Of a stretch of DNA of 64,000 nucleotides, positions 54,691-63,196 are shown piece by piece; position 1 is the stretch's first letter; the number at the start of each line of letters is the position of its first letter. Source of the DNA: Deltaproteobacteria bacterium (GTDB lineage Bacteria; Desulfobacterota; Desulfobulbia; Desulfobulbales; Desulfobulbaceae); the NCBI GenBank assembly GCA_024280455.1, contig JAJRQC010000062.1, positions 1 through 64,000 on the forward strand, in the 5' to 3' direction. Under the pieces are notes generated by a model. It had not been told where the DNA came from, did not search any database, and saw nothing but the letters and a program-made list of their open reading frames with translations. The position numbers and the translations under genes were made by a program.

Positions 54691-55191
54691 TCAGAGCTTG
54701 TCAGTAATACGCTTACGCAGTTTATCGGCAATGGATTCCTCACGATATGAAACGATGGTAATCGGTGAACGTCTGAAGAGTTTTTCAGCAACGGAACCGG
54801 TAAAGGCGTGGACAATATCACTTTTAGCCTTTACGCCCATGACGATCATATCCACGTTTTCCTGTACAGCATACTTGAGCAATTTATCTGCAGGTTTGCC
54901 AACGGTTATGATCAGCTTCATCTTCTCTTCAGGAAAACCAATCTCTTTCAGCATGTTATCAAGTTCGGCAACTCGCGTTTTCTTAATTTCCTGTACGTAA
55001 TGAACACCATCAACCTCATAGCCGAACGAGGTTATGGTTTCTACGGCGTCGACATCGCGCTGGTTGATAACGCTGACAAAGATCAACTGTTGCACGTTCA
55101 AGGAATTGGCAAGCATAACCGCATATTGAACAATTCCCTCTGAGTATGGGGAAAATGCCAGCGGCACCAGTATTTTTTCTATCTTTTTCAT
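54691..55191 (-). CDS. Universal stress protein (UspA family)
   Basis: A 166-residue protein with the Usp fold: KILVPLAFSPYSEGIVQYAV at the start and the ATP-binding pattern GVKAKSDIVHAFTGSVAEKL near residue 119-138, so it is of the nucleotide-binding class. It lies four bases downstream of the fused TRAP permease. Usp proteins are common partners of TRAP systems (for example TeaD with TeaABC), where they regulate uptake by ATP. The M20 gene ends 125 bases away on the other strand; those bases show no clear terminator. Confidence 0.9.
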   Translation of the reverse strand: MKKIEKILVPLAFSPYSEGIVQYAVMLANSLNVQQLIFVSVINQRDVDAVETITSFGYEVDGVHYVQEIKKTRVAELDNMLKEIGFPEEKMKLIITVGKPADKLLKYAVQENVDMIVMGVKAKSDIVHAFTGSVAEKLFRRSPITIVSYREESIADKLRKRITDKL

Positions 55192-55194
55192 GTA

Positions 55195-57282
55195 TCACAC
55201 CTGAATAAATGGAGAACCTATCGGCTTTCTGGCTTCCGGGCCACGCATCCTCTGGAAAATAAAAATCAGGCCGAAGAGGGCAAGACCGATGAGGTATGTC
55301 CAATAGCGCTGGTCATGGGGAAGCCCTATGAATTGAGCAATACGTTGGGGCTGCATGAGGATAAAGGTAACGGTCAAAAACAGTGGGATTTCCCAGATTT
55401 TATTCTTTGCAATAAACCAGCCCTGGGTAGCCGAAGCAAAGGCAAAGTTGCCCATGCAGGTCATGATAAAGATCAGAATACCCTGGCTCCAGGAATAGAT
55501 GTCATGGAGGATAAGTTCGGTGTTAAAAATGAACATAAACGGCAGGATTGCGGTCCTGATATCATACATGAATCCCTGCACGCCGGTGGCTATGGGCGGC
55601 GATTTGGCAATGGCTGCAGCGGCGTAGGCAGCCAGGCCCACCGGTGGAGTATCGTCGGCCAGGATACCGAAATAAAAGCAGAACAGATGGGCGGCCATCA
55701 GCGGGACCACAAATCCCTGCATGCCGCCGATGGTGACAATTGCCGGCGCTGTCAATGCAGCCATAACGATGTAAGTGGCGGTTGTCGGCAGGCCCATTCC
55801 AATGATCAGACTGGCCATGGCGGTAATTACAAGCATGAGAAACACATTGCCCATGGACAAAACGTCGATGATCTCTGAAATCAGATTACCCAGACCAAGA
55901 GCAACAACCCCGACAATGATCCCGGCAGCTGCCGTGGCCAGGGCAACGGACACCATATTACGGGCACCGGAGGCCAGGGAGGAAAAGATCAGGACGATGG
56001 ATTTTTTGAAGGCTTCGCCAAGAGGTTCTTTGTTTCGATAGGCTTTGATCGGTTCCTGGAACAGCATGATGACGGCCAGTACGCAGATGGCGTTAAAAGC
56101 GGCCAACTCGGGTGAATGACGGACAACGATCAATTCGTAGAGCAGCATGAACAATGGCACCAGAAAATGTAATCCAGTGACTAAGGTCTTGAAAAAGAGA
56201 GGAAGCTGGCTTTTGGGCAACCCCTTGATGCCGAGTTTTGAAGCTTCTATATGGGAAATGTAAAAGAGGGCGGCATAGGAGGCAAAGGCTGGAATGGCAG
56301 CGGCCTTGACCACTTCAATATACGGAACGTTGACATACTCGGCGATGATAAAGGCGGCCGCACCCATGATCGGCGGAGCCAGCTGGCCATCGGTGGAGGC
56401 GGCTACCTCGACCGCAGCGGCTTTAGTCGGCGGATAACCGACCTTTTTCATCATCGGGATGGTAAAAGTTCCAGTGGTGACGATATTGGCAATACTGGAC
56501 CCGGAGATCATGCCGGTCAAGCCGCTTCCCATAATCGCCGCCTTGGCCGGGCCGCCTTTATACTTGCCCAGCAGGCTCAGGGCCAGCTGTATAAAGTAGT
56601 AGCCGGCCCCGGCCTTATCCAGCATGGCCCCGAACAGGACAAAGAGAAAGACAATGGTCGCCGATACGTCGAGCGGGATTCCGTAAATCCCCTCGGTGGA
56701 CATGGTCATCTGGCCGACGAAACGATTGAGTGACGTCCCCTTGAATGCGATCAGATCCGGCATATAGGGGCCGAGAAAACAGTAGGCGATAAAAAAACCA
56801 CCGATAATGGGCAGCGCCGGACCGATGGTACGGCGGGCAGCTTCCAGGAGCATAACCGTCAGCAGGATACCGAATACGATATCCTGGGTTTCAGGTGATC
56901 CCTGGCGACTGTTGATGGCATCAAGAAAGATTAGGAGATACAGGGCGGCAAAGCAGGCAATGGCTGCCATGGCCATATCAAACAGCGGGATTGTTCTGTG
57001 GCGGGAAAAATATTTTATGCCGAAAACCGGTTTTTTAAAGAGTGGATAATTCAGGTACACCAGAGTCAGGGCAAAGGCCAGATGGATAGCTCGGATATAG
57101 GTCGTATCAAGAACAATAAATTTAGGCAGAGCCAGTTGATACAGACTCCAGGCAACGGCGATAGTGGGGATGATGTATTTCTGCCAGCCGATCGGTTTTC
57201 TGCCGACGCCTTCCTCTTCTTCGGCCATTTTTTTGGCCAATTCCATTCCATCGTCTTCAAATTGCACATCAATTTTGCTCAT
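55195..57282 (-). CDS. TRAP transporter fused permease (DctQM)
   Basis: A 695-residue inner-membrane protein in which the small 4-helix and large 12-helix TRAP subunits are fused, the normal partner of TAXI binding proteins. Signatures: FVGQMTMSTEGIYGIPLDVS, VLFGAMLDKAGAGYYFIQLA, GSGLTGMISGSSIANIVTTG and LAPPIMGAAAFIIAEY. An acidic cytoplasmic N-terminus (EDDGMELAKKMAEEEEG) precedes the first helix. Drives uptake of a carboxylate-like solute with Na+ or H+. Followed by uspA; the TAXI binding protein lies upstream with a DUF1566 gene between. Confidence 0.93.
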   Translation of the reverse strand: MSKIDVQFEDDGMELAKKMAEEEEGVGRKPIGWQKYIIPTIAVAWSLYQLALPKFIVLDTTYIRAIHLAFALTLVYLNYPLFKKPVFGIKYFSRHRTIPLFDMAMAAIACFAALYLLIFLDAINSRQGSPETQDIVFGILLTVMLLEAARRTIGPALPIIGGFFIAYCFLGPYMPDLIAFKGTSLNRFVGQMTMSTEGIYGIPLDVSATIVFLFVLFGAMLDKAGAGYYFIQLALSLLGKYKGGPAKAAIMGSGLTGMISGSSIANIVTTGTFTIPMMKKVGYPPTKAAAVEVAASTDGQLAPPIMGAAAFIIAEYVNVPYIEVVKAAAIPAFASYAALFYISHIEASKLGIKGLPKSQLPLFFKTLVTGLHFLVPLFMLLYELIVVRHSPELAAFNAICVLAVIMLFQEPIKAYRNKEPLGEAFKKSIVLIFSSLASGARNMVSVALATAAAGIIVGVVALGLGNLISEIIDVLSMGNVFLMLVITAMASLIIGMGLPTTATYIVMAALTAPAIVTIGGMQGFVVPLMAAHLFCFYFGILADDTPPVGLAAYAAAAIAKSPPIATGVQGFMYDIRTAILPFMFIFNTELILHDIYSWSQGILIFIMTCMGNFAFASATQGWFIAKNKIWEIPLFLTVTFILMQPQRIAQFIGLPHDQRYWTYLIGLALFGLIFIFQRMRGPEARKPIGSPFIQV

Positions 57283-57353
57283 GAATTCCTCTTACCCTGG
57301 ATTAATGTCAATTCCATTGTGTACAGCACGCGCGATGAGCTTGATCGCACAAA

Positions 57354-57842
57354 TTATTCCTTGAGATTTCGGACAGCAAGTACACGATATCCACGTTTAT
57401 GCACCAGTCGGTCACTGTAAAATGTACCGCGGTTAAAGTTAAAGACAGAGGCCGATATACCCCGCCGGTCACCGGTCCAGATGAAGCCGCAACTGAGCTG
57501 TATTTCCGGGATGATTTTCAGCTGCTGGCCGCAGGTTGACTCATAGCCTTGATAGTTTTTGTCCTTAACGTGCAGCGAGATGAGTTCTTTAAGAGTAGGG
57601 AGGCGCCAGTTCTCATATTGAACAGGCAAAGACAGAGGAAAGGTAAAGCGAACCCATTTTTCGGCCTGGTGCCAGTCGATATCACCAAGGTTGTCAGTGG
57701 CGGCCCACATCAGGCCGAGCTGATGGTCGGTAATGGAGCCGTTTTTATTATCGGTAAATCGTTCACCGGCAAGCGCCGGCAGGCAGAAGAGCAATGTAAC
57801 AATAAGGAATGCAAGAATAAAGAATGACGGGAATCTTCTCAT
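57354..57842 (-). CDS. DUF1566 (Lcl C-terminal) exported protein
   Basis: A 162-residue secreted or periplasmic protein. Signal peptide FFILAFLIVTLLFCLPALAG, then a DUF1566 domain: FTDNKNGSITDHQLGLMWAA near residue 30, WRLPTLKELISL near 85 and the C-terminal YRVLAVRN. In other proteins this domain is often adhesive. The ATG at 57842 is preferred to a TTG six codons earlier because of AAGGAG placement. It lies inside the TRAP cluster between the binding protein and the permease, and is separated from the former by a strong terminator. Confidence 0.85.
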   Translation of the reverse strand: MRRFPSFFILAFLIVTLLFCLPALAGERFTDNKNGSITDHQLGLMWAATDNLGDIDWHQAEKWVRFTFPLSLPVQYENWRLPTLKELISLHVKDKNYQGYESTCGQQLKIIPEIQLSCGFIWTGDRRGISASVFNFNRGTFYSDRLVHKRGYRVLAVRNLKE

Positions 57843-57967
57843 AAACCTGGTCTCCTTCAAAAAAAATGCTTTTCAAGCTGACTCTTCTATTGGCAAGATG
57901 TGCTGATTCCTCCTGTTTTTTCGATACTCCTTAGGGCTCATTGGTTTTAAACGCTGATGCTGCAGCT

Positions 57968-58027
57968 GAATTTCTTTTATCTGCTGCCGGCAGGTACAAA
58001 AGTGTCGGCAGCAGATAAAAGAAATTC
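57968..58027. repeat. Perfect 22-base inverted repeat
   Basis: GAATTTCTTTTATCTGCTGCCG at 57968-57989 is matched exactly by its reverse complement at 58006-58027, with a 16-base spacer. The second arm abuts the terminator at 58024-58053. It can form a long hairpin on either strand. Confidence 0.85.
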
Positions 58028-58053
58028 GGCGATGGCTCTTGCCATCGCCGAAT
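58024..58053 (-). terminator. Rho-independent terminator after the TAXI gene
   Basis: Perfect 13-base stem ATTCGGCGATGGC and GCCATCGCCGAAT with a four-base loop. On the minus strand it is followed by a T-rich TTTCTTTTA and lies 15 bases beyond the TAXI stop. Confidence 0.85.
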
Positions 58054-58067
58054 ACAAAATGCCTTTT

Positions 58068-59039
58068 TTATTTCATCAGGCCGACTTCCTTGTAATACTT
58101 CATGGCGCCCGGGTGGATGGGCGCGGAGAGTCCTTCAAGCATATTTTTCTTGGTCAGTGTTGCATACGCGGGATGCAGTTTTTTAAACTCGTCAAAATTG
58201 TCAAAGACTTCCTTGGTGATGGCATAGACCACCTCATCCGGCACTTTAGCAGAGGTAACTAAGGTTGCCTTCACACCAAAGGTCTCTATATCTTTGTCGT
58301 TCTGAGCTCCGGGATAGAGGCTTATTGGTATGGTGGCCTTGGCATAATAGGGGTATTTTGCCAACAGGGCATCAATCCCTGTAATTGTAGCCAGACGCAC
58401 TTTGCGTGCTCCGGAAGTTGCCTCTTTGATAGCTCCTGACGGATGACCAACCGTATAGAAGAAGGCGTCAATACGGCCATCCTGCAACAGACTGGCAGCC
58501 TCAGATGCCTTAATGGATTCAGCCTGCAGATCCTTGTCTATATTAATGCCCACGGCTTCCAACGCATCAATGGCATTCTGCCGCTGACCGGATCCGGGGT
58601 TACCGATATTGACTTTTTTGCCTTTCAGATCTTTAATATCTTTAATACCGGCATCAACGGCTGCAACCAGAGTGACGGCTTCCGGATGAATGGAGAATAC
58701 GGCACGCAGATCCTTTTGCGGGCCTTTATCTTTCCATTCCGCCAGACCATTAATAGCCTGATACTGGCGGTCGGACTGAACAATACCAAATTCAAGGTCG
58801 CCGTTCATAACAGCATTGACGTTAAAAACGGAACCACCGGTGGATTCAACAGTAGCCCGGATGCCGTATTCTTTTTTCTTCTTGTTGACCATCTTGGCAA
58901 TGGCACCGCCGGTCGGGTAATACACTCCGGTAATGCCACCGGTTCCTATGGTGACAAACTGGGTTTTAGCCTGGGCCATACCAAAGCTCATCAGCATGGA
59001 TGTTGCCAGAGCAACACCTAAAAACAGTCCTTTTTTCAT
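58068..59039 (-). CDS. TAXI family TRAP transporter substrate-binding protein
   Basis: A 323-residue periplasmic binding protein. Signal peptide GVALATSMLMSFGMAQAK; the TAXI motif TIGTGGITGVYYPTGGAIAK starts the mature protein. Other family features are FGIVQSDRQYQAINGLAEW, GKKVNIGNPGSGQRQNAIDAL and DGRIDAFFYTVGHPSG. The ATG at 59039 has AAGGAGGTCTTG upstream, a strong site, fitting high expression. Functions with the fused permease; a stop-hairpin between may set the binding protein in excess. The ligand is not evident; relatives bind glutamate or other carboxylates. Confidence 0.94.
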   Translation of the reverse strand: MKKGLFLGVALATSMLMSFGMAQAKTQFVTIGTGGITGVYYPTGGAIAKMVNKKKKEYGIRATVESTGGSVFNVNAVMNGDLEFGIVQSDRQYQAINGLAEWKDKGPQKDLRAVFSIHPEAVTLVAAVDAGIKDIKDLKGKKVNIGNPGSGQRQNAIDALEAVGINIDKDLQAESIKASEAASLLQDGRIDAFFYTVGHPSGAIKEATSGARKVRLATITGIDALLAKYPYYAKATIPISLYPGAQNDKDIETFGVKATLVTSAKVPDEVVYAITKEVFDNFDEFKKLHPAYATLTKKNMLEGLSAPIHPGAMKYYKEVGLMK

Positions 59040-59094
59040 CAAGACCTCCTTTTGATTTGATTGAGAAGAAACGGTTTATTCATGACAACTTTTT

Positions 59095-59146
59095 GTTATA
59101 TTCAACCGATCCTTTGTTGACAAGTAAATATTCCGGAGAGTAGATT
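59095..59146. promoter_or_regulatory. Overlapping divergent promoters for the TAXI and kor operons
   Basis: Minus strand: -35 TTGTCA (59118-59123), 17-base spacer, -10 TATAAC (59095-59100), serving the TAXI gene. Plus strand: -35 TTGACA (59117-59122), 18-base spacer, -10 TAGATT (59141-59146), serving korD. The two -35 boxes overlap almost completely, so one polymerase would exclude the other. Confidence 0.55.
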
Positions 59147-59279
59147 TTTTTTTATTACCTTCAGGAGATTGTCTTGCTTTTTACAGGTGAAGGATGTATG
59201 CGGAAGAAATAAATTAATTCATTACATCGGGCAGCTGATTCCTGGAAGAATCAGGTTTCGGAAAACCCGGAGGACGATC

Positions 59280-59570
59280 ATGGGCAAAGCAACAAAAAAG
59301 TCTGAACCTGTCACCGACACAAAAGATAAAACTCCGTCGAGTCGTAAGAAAAAATATTTTGATGTTTCCTTCTATCACGACTGGTGTAAATCCTGCGGCA
59401 TCTGCATGGCATTTTGTCCGCAGAAAATTATCGGCACCGACAGCAAAGGCAGGCCGGTAATAGAAGACGCCGATCGATGTGTTGGTTGCCGTTTTTGTGA
59501 GATCCATTGCCCGGATTTTGCCATAACCGTCTCCGACCGTAAACCCAAAAGGAGAATTAATGATGTCTGA
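59280..59570 (+). CDS. korD: 2-oxoacid:ferredoxin oxidoreductase delta subunit (ferredoxin)
   Basis: A 96-residue 2x[4Fe-4S] ferredoxin with CKSCGICMAFCP and CVGCRFCEIHCP motifs, preceded by a Lys-rich leader. It passes electrons from the catalytic subunits to free ferredoxin. ATG 59280 with GGAGGAC upstream was chosen over an open frame to 59169. Overlaps the alpha-subunit gene, first in korDABC. Confidence 0.92.
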   Translation: MGKATKKSEPVTDTKDKTPSSRKKKYFDVSFYHDWCKSCGICMAFCPQKIIGTDSKGRPVIEDADRCVGCRFCEIHCPDFAITVSDRKPKRRINDV

Positions 59571-60702
59571 GACCACAACGCCGCGTCGTCTCCTGCAGGG
59601 GAACGAGGCAATTGTTCACGGAGCCATGGCCGCCGGATGCCGTTTCTTTGCCGGATATCCGATCACTCCCGCCTCTGAAATCGCCGAACTGCTCTCCATT
59701 CTTTTACCGGCAGCTGACGGCACTTTTATTCAGATGGAAGACGAGATCGCCTCGATGGGAGCCGTCATAGGCGCGTCGCTGGCCGGCGTAAAGTCCATGA
59801 CCGCAACCTCCGGCCCGGGTTTTTCTCTGATGCAGGAGAATCTCGGTTTTGCCTGTGTTACCGAGACACCGCTGGTGATCGTCAACGTGATGCGCGGTGG
59901 TCCTTCAACAGGCCTGCCTACCAGTCCTGCCCAGGGCGATGTGCAGATGGCACGCTGGGGCACCCATGGAGATCATCCTGTCGTCGTCCTTGCGGCCTCT
60001 TCGGTTGAGGACTGCTTTTCGATTACGGTCAAGGCCTTTAACATTTCCGAAAAATACAGAGTACCTGTAATCCTGCTCTCTGATGAAGTCGTTGCCCACA
60101 CCAGGGAATGTGTCCGCCTGCCTGCGCAAACAGAAATTAAAGTCGTTGACCGGATCCGACCCAGTGTGCCTCCAGACTGGTATAAACCCTACGAGGGAGA
60201 CAGCCGGGGAGTTCCTCCTATGGCTGCACTTGGTGACGGATATCGGCACCATATTACCGGGCTGATCCATGATGAACACGGTTTTCCCACTCAGAACCGT
60301 CATGAAATTGAGCGTTTCCATAAACGGTTGACTAAAAAGATCACCAAAGGGTTTTCCGATATTCAGATGTCACGTGGCTTTCTTCTTGAGGATGCTGAAA
60401 TCGTTGTTATTGCCTACGGCTCTGTTGCCCGCCCCGCCTTGCGGGCGGTTGAGGATGCCCGCAGACAGGGTGTGAAGGCCGGACTGCTCCAGCTGATCAC
60501 CCTCTTCCCTTTTCCCAGAGGAACTGTTTCTACCCTGCTTAAACAGTGTCGGGCCGCATTGGTTCCGGAGATGAACATGGGCCAGATCAGTCGTGAGGTC
60601 CAGCGGGTGAACCAGTTCGACTGCGCGGTGGTAAAACATAACCGGGTCGACGGACAGTTCATTACCCCTCTGGAGATATTTAAACATCTCATTAAACTCT
60701 AA
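59560..60702 (+). CDS. korA: 2-oxoglutarate:ferredoxin oxidoreductase alpha subunit
   Basis: A 380-residue subunit of the CoA-acylating oxidoreductase that links 2-oxoglutarate and succinyl-CoA with ferredoxin. Starts LLQGNEAIVHGAMAAGCRFFAGYPITPASEIA; the conserved TATSGPGFSLMQENLGFA is near residue 83, and a transketolase-like C-terminal domain ends at residue 380. The substrate assignment (2-oxoglutarate rather than another 2-oxoacid) rests on overall similarity to Kor. Two ATGs (59560, 59563) are possible; the second is better spaced from GGAG at 59551. Confidence 0.9.
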   Translation: MMSETTTPRRLLQGNEAIVHGAMAAGCRFFAGYPITPASEIAELLSILLPAADGTFIQMEDEIASMGAVIGASLAGVKSMTATSGPGFSLMQENLGFACVTETPLVIVNVMRGGPSTGLPTSPAQGDVQMARWGTHGDHPVVVLAASSVEDCFSITVKAFNISEKYRVPVILLSDEVVAHTRECVRLPAQTEIKVVDRIRPSVPPDWYKPYEGDSRGVPPMAALGDGYRHHITGLIHDEHGFPTQNRHEIERFHKRLTKKITKGFSDIQMSRGFLLEDAEIVVIAYGSVARPALRAVEDARRQGVKAGLLQLITLFPFPRGTVSTLLKQCRAALVPEMNMGQISREVQRVNQFDCAVVKHNRVDGQFITPLEIFKHLIKL

Positions 60703-60715
60703 CAGGAATCACATC

Positions 60716-61558
60716 ATGCCCACTCCTGCACAGGCCATCCGACACGAATATCTGCGGCATAATAAAAAATTCCCCCATGTCTGGTGCCCCGGATGCGGCA
60801 ACGGTATCGTCATGGGGGCATTGCTGCGCGCCATCCATCATCTAGAACTCAGTAAAGACGAAGTCGTCCTCACCTCCGGCATCGGTTGTTCCGGACGGAT
60901 GCCGACCTATCTCGATTTCAACACCCTGCATACCACCCATGGTCGGGCGCTCACCTTTGCCACCGGGGTCAAGCTGGCAAATCCTGCCTTAAATGTGGTG
61001 GCAATAATGGGTGACGGAGATGCAACCGCAATCGGCGGTAACCATTTTATTCATGCCGCCCGCAGAAATCTGAACCTGACCGCTATTATTATCAACAACT
61101 CGATTTACGGTATGACCGGCGGTCAGTATTCACCCACCACTCCCTTTGGCGCCATATCCACCACTTCCGTTTACGGACATATTGAACACGCCTTTTCCAT
61201 AGCCGAACTGGCTGTCACCGCAGGAGCATCATTTGTGGCCAGATCCACGGTCTACCATGCAGACCTCATCGACCGACTTATTGAACAGGCCATGCAAAAA
61301 AGGGGATTTGCCGTGGTCGAGGTAATTTCGAATTGTCATGTGCAGTACGGGAGAAGGAATAAACTCGGTGGGGCCGTGGATATGTTAAAGCAGTTCAAGG
61401 AGCAGGCTGTTACGGTGAGCCGGGCGGAAAAGCTCAGCCCTGAAGAGCTTGAGGGTAAAACAACTATTGGTGTGCTTGTTGATCGCGAACTTCCGGTCTC
61501 CACCGAAGAGTATAAAAAGGTTCGCCGTCGTGCCCATGAATCCGGGGATAAAGTATGA
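60716..61558 (+). CDS. korB: 2-oxoglutarate:ferredoxin oxidoreductase beta subunit
   Basis: A 280-residue thiamin-diphosphate-binding subunit. Cluster cysteines in WCPGCGNGI and GIGCSGRM, the ThDP/Mg motif GDGDATAIGGNHFIHAARRN, and NNSIYGMTGGQYSPTTP are all present. A GGAA site lies 9-10 bases before the ATG. Ends four bases into the gamma-subunit gene. Confidence 0.93.
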   Translation: MPTPAQAIRHEYLRHNKKFPHVWCPGCGNGIVMGALLRAIHHLELSKDEVVLTSGIGCSGRMPTYLDFNTLHTTHGRALTFATGVKLANPALNVVAIMGDGDATAIGGNHFIHAARRNLNLTAIIINNSIYGMTGGQYSPTTPFGAISTTSVYGHIEHAFSIAELAVTAGASFVARSTVYHADLIDRLIEQAMQKRGFAVVEVISNCHVQYGRRNKLGGAVDMLKQFKEQAVTVSRAEKLSPEELEGKTTIGVLVDRELPVSTEEYKKVRRRAHESGDKV

Positions 61559-62157
61559 AGATCCAGAAAGAGAAACAAAATCGCTATGAAATTCGTTTCA
61601 GCGGCTCTGGCGGCCAGGGATTAATAACCGCCGCAGTTGTGTTTGCCGAAGCAGTAGGTGTATATGACGGTAAATATGTCTGCCAGACCCAGAGTTACGG
61701 GCCCGAAGCCAGGGGCGGCAAGTCCAAGGCCGAGGTGGTTATCAGTGACCAGCCCATCGATTATCCCAAGGCTCTGGAACTGGACCTGTTGCTGGCCATG
61801 AATCAGGCCGCCTGTGACGCCTATTTTTTTGATATCAAGGCAAACGGTCTCCTGGTGGTTGACTCATCTCTTGTTGAGCAGTATCCGACCAGCAGAATCA
61901 TAACCATTCCATTTACTCAGATAGCCAAGGAGGAAATCGGCCGTGAACTGGTTGCCAACATGGTGGCACTCGGCACCATTGGTTTTCTTTGCGGGCGGGT
62001 GGACCTTGCCAATCTCGAAAAAGCCCTGTTGGCCAGAGTGCCCAAGGGCACTGAAGAGATGAACAGTCGGGCCCTGCAGCGAGGAATTGAAGAGGCCCAA
62101 AAAATTGACGTACAGGGGCTGCCTCGTGCCGTGATGAGTGAAGATGATGATCTGTAA
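61555..62157 (+). CDS. korC: 2-oxoglutarate:ferredoxin oxidoreductase gamma subunit
   Basis: A 200-residue subunit of the 2-oxoacid oxidoreductase. Family motifs FSGSGGQGLITAAVVFAEA, TQSYGPEARGGKSKAEVVIS and NMVALGTIGFLCGR are present. Overlaps korB by four bases (ATGA). Completes a korDABC set that can run oxidatively for complete substrate oxidation or reductively for carbon assimilation. Confidence 0.93.
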   Translation: MKIQKEKQNRYEIRFSGSGGQGLITAAVVFAEAVGVYDGKYVCQTQSYGPEARGGKSKAEVVISDQPIDYPKALELDLLLAMNQAACDAYFFDIKANGLLVVDSSLVEQYPTSRIITIPFTQIAKEEIGRELVANMVALGTIGFLCGRVDLANLEKALLARVPKGTEEMNSRALQRGIEEAQKIDVQGLPRAVMSEDDDL

Positions 62158-62189
62158 ACTCCGATCAATACTATTAAAGTGGGGGGACA

Positions 62190-62765
62190 ATGAAAGTTGT
62201 AGCATTTAACGGTAGTGCACGCAAAGATGGTAACACCACAAAACTTGTCGAGTATGTTTTTGAAGAACTGGAAAAAGAGGGCATTTCGACTGAGCTTGTA
62301 CAGCTGGCCGGGAAACATCCACATGGCTGTATTGCCTGTTATCAATGTTTTAAAAGAAAAGACAGGAGGTGCGCCGTTGAAAGTGACTGTATCAATGAGT
62401 GCATTGAAAAGATGGAGGCGGCTGACGGCATCATCCTGGCTTCACCAACCTACTTTGCCGACCTGAGCACTGAACTCAAGGCCTTGATCGATCGAACCGG
62501 TATGGTTTCCAGGGCCAATGGCGACATGTACCGAAGAAAGGTCGGGGCAGCGGTGGTTGCCCGTCGACGCGGGGGCGCAATTCATGTTTTTGATTCCATC
62601 AATCATTTTTTTACCATCGGCCAGATGATCATTGTCGGATCTTCCTACTGGAACATAGGCGTCGGCCGTGACAAGGGCGATGTTGCCGGTGATGATGAAG
62701 GCGTGGAAACCATGCGTACACTTGGTAAAAATATGGCCTGGCTGTTAAAGAAGGTTCACGCCTAA
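62190..62765 (+). CDS. Iron-sulfur flavoprotein / NADPH-dependent FMN reductase family protein
   Basis: A 191-residue flavodoxin-fold protein. FMN-phosphate loop FNGSARKDGNTTKLVEY, cysteine cluster CIACYQCFKRKDRRC near residues 48-62 in the spacing of iron-sulfur flavoproteins, and SPTYFADLSTELKALIDRTG. Starts 33 bases after korC with GGGGGGA before the ATG and may be cotranscribed. It could accept electrons from reduced ferredoxin made by the kor complex; the physiological acceptor is unknown. Confidence 0.88.
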   Translation: MKVVAFNGSARKDGNTTKLVEYVFEELEKEGISTELVQLAGKHPHGCIACYQCFKRKDRRCAVESDCINECIEKMEAADGIILASPTYFADLSTELKALIDRTGMVSRANGDMYRRKVGAAVVARRRGGAIHVFDSINHFFTIGQMIIVGSSYWNIGVGRDKGDVAGDDEGVETMRTLGKNMAWLLKKVHA

Positions 62766-63196
62766 ATTGTGATCAAGGCATGGAAGTTGATAATCAGACA
62801 TTCCATACTTTGAATTGACGTGCCGGAAATACTTCACAAGTAATAATCAGTTACCCAGGGGCGGGTGTCGTCTCAATCCTCCCCTGGTCTCCATTTTTCG
62901 ATCTTTCTCCTTTCCTCTATTTCTGCAGACATGCTTTGCACGTTCGTATTTTTCAAAAAATCAGTGCATACCATGGAGCTCATCGATGCAGGCTTTCCAT
63001 TTAATCACAAAAAAAATTGACCTCGAATTTTTTTAAATATATAACAAGATATACGGTGAATTTTAGATTTGAATTTTCTTTCACAGATCCTCTCAAGTTA
63101 TTGTCAAAGTAAAAAGTTCATCTATATATAGTTTAATTTTTACGTAAAAGAGATGTTAAGGTAAGTACGCCTGTACACCGGATAAGGAGAAGGCTG
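62766..63196. other. Non-coding region with a weak terminator-like hairpin
   Basis: About 430 bases without a credible gene. CCAGGGG near 62855 and CCCCTGG near 62882 form a 7-base stem with a long loop, possibly ending the kor transcript. The second half is strongly A/T-rich (62990-63150), suggesting the promoter of the following gene; no clear -35/-10 pair is called. GGAGAAGG precedes the next ATG. Confidence 0.4.
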
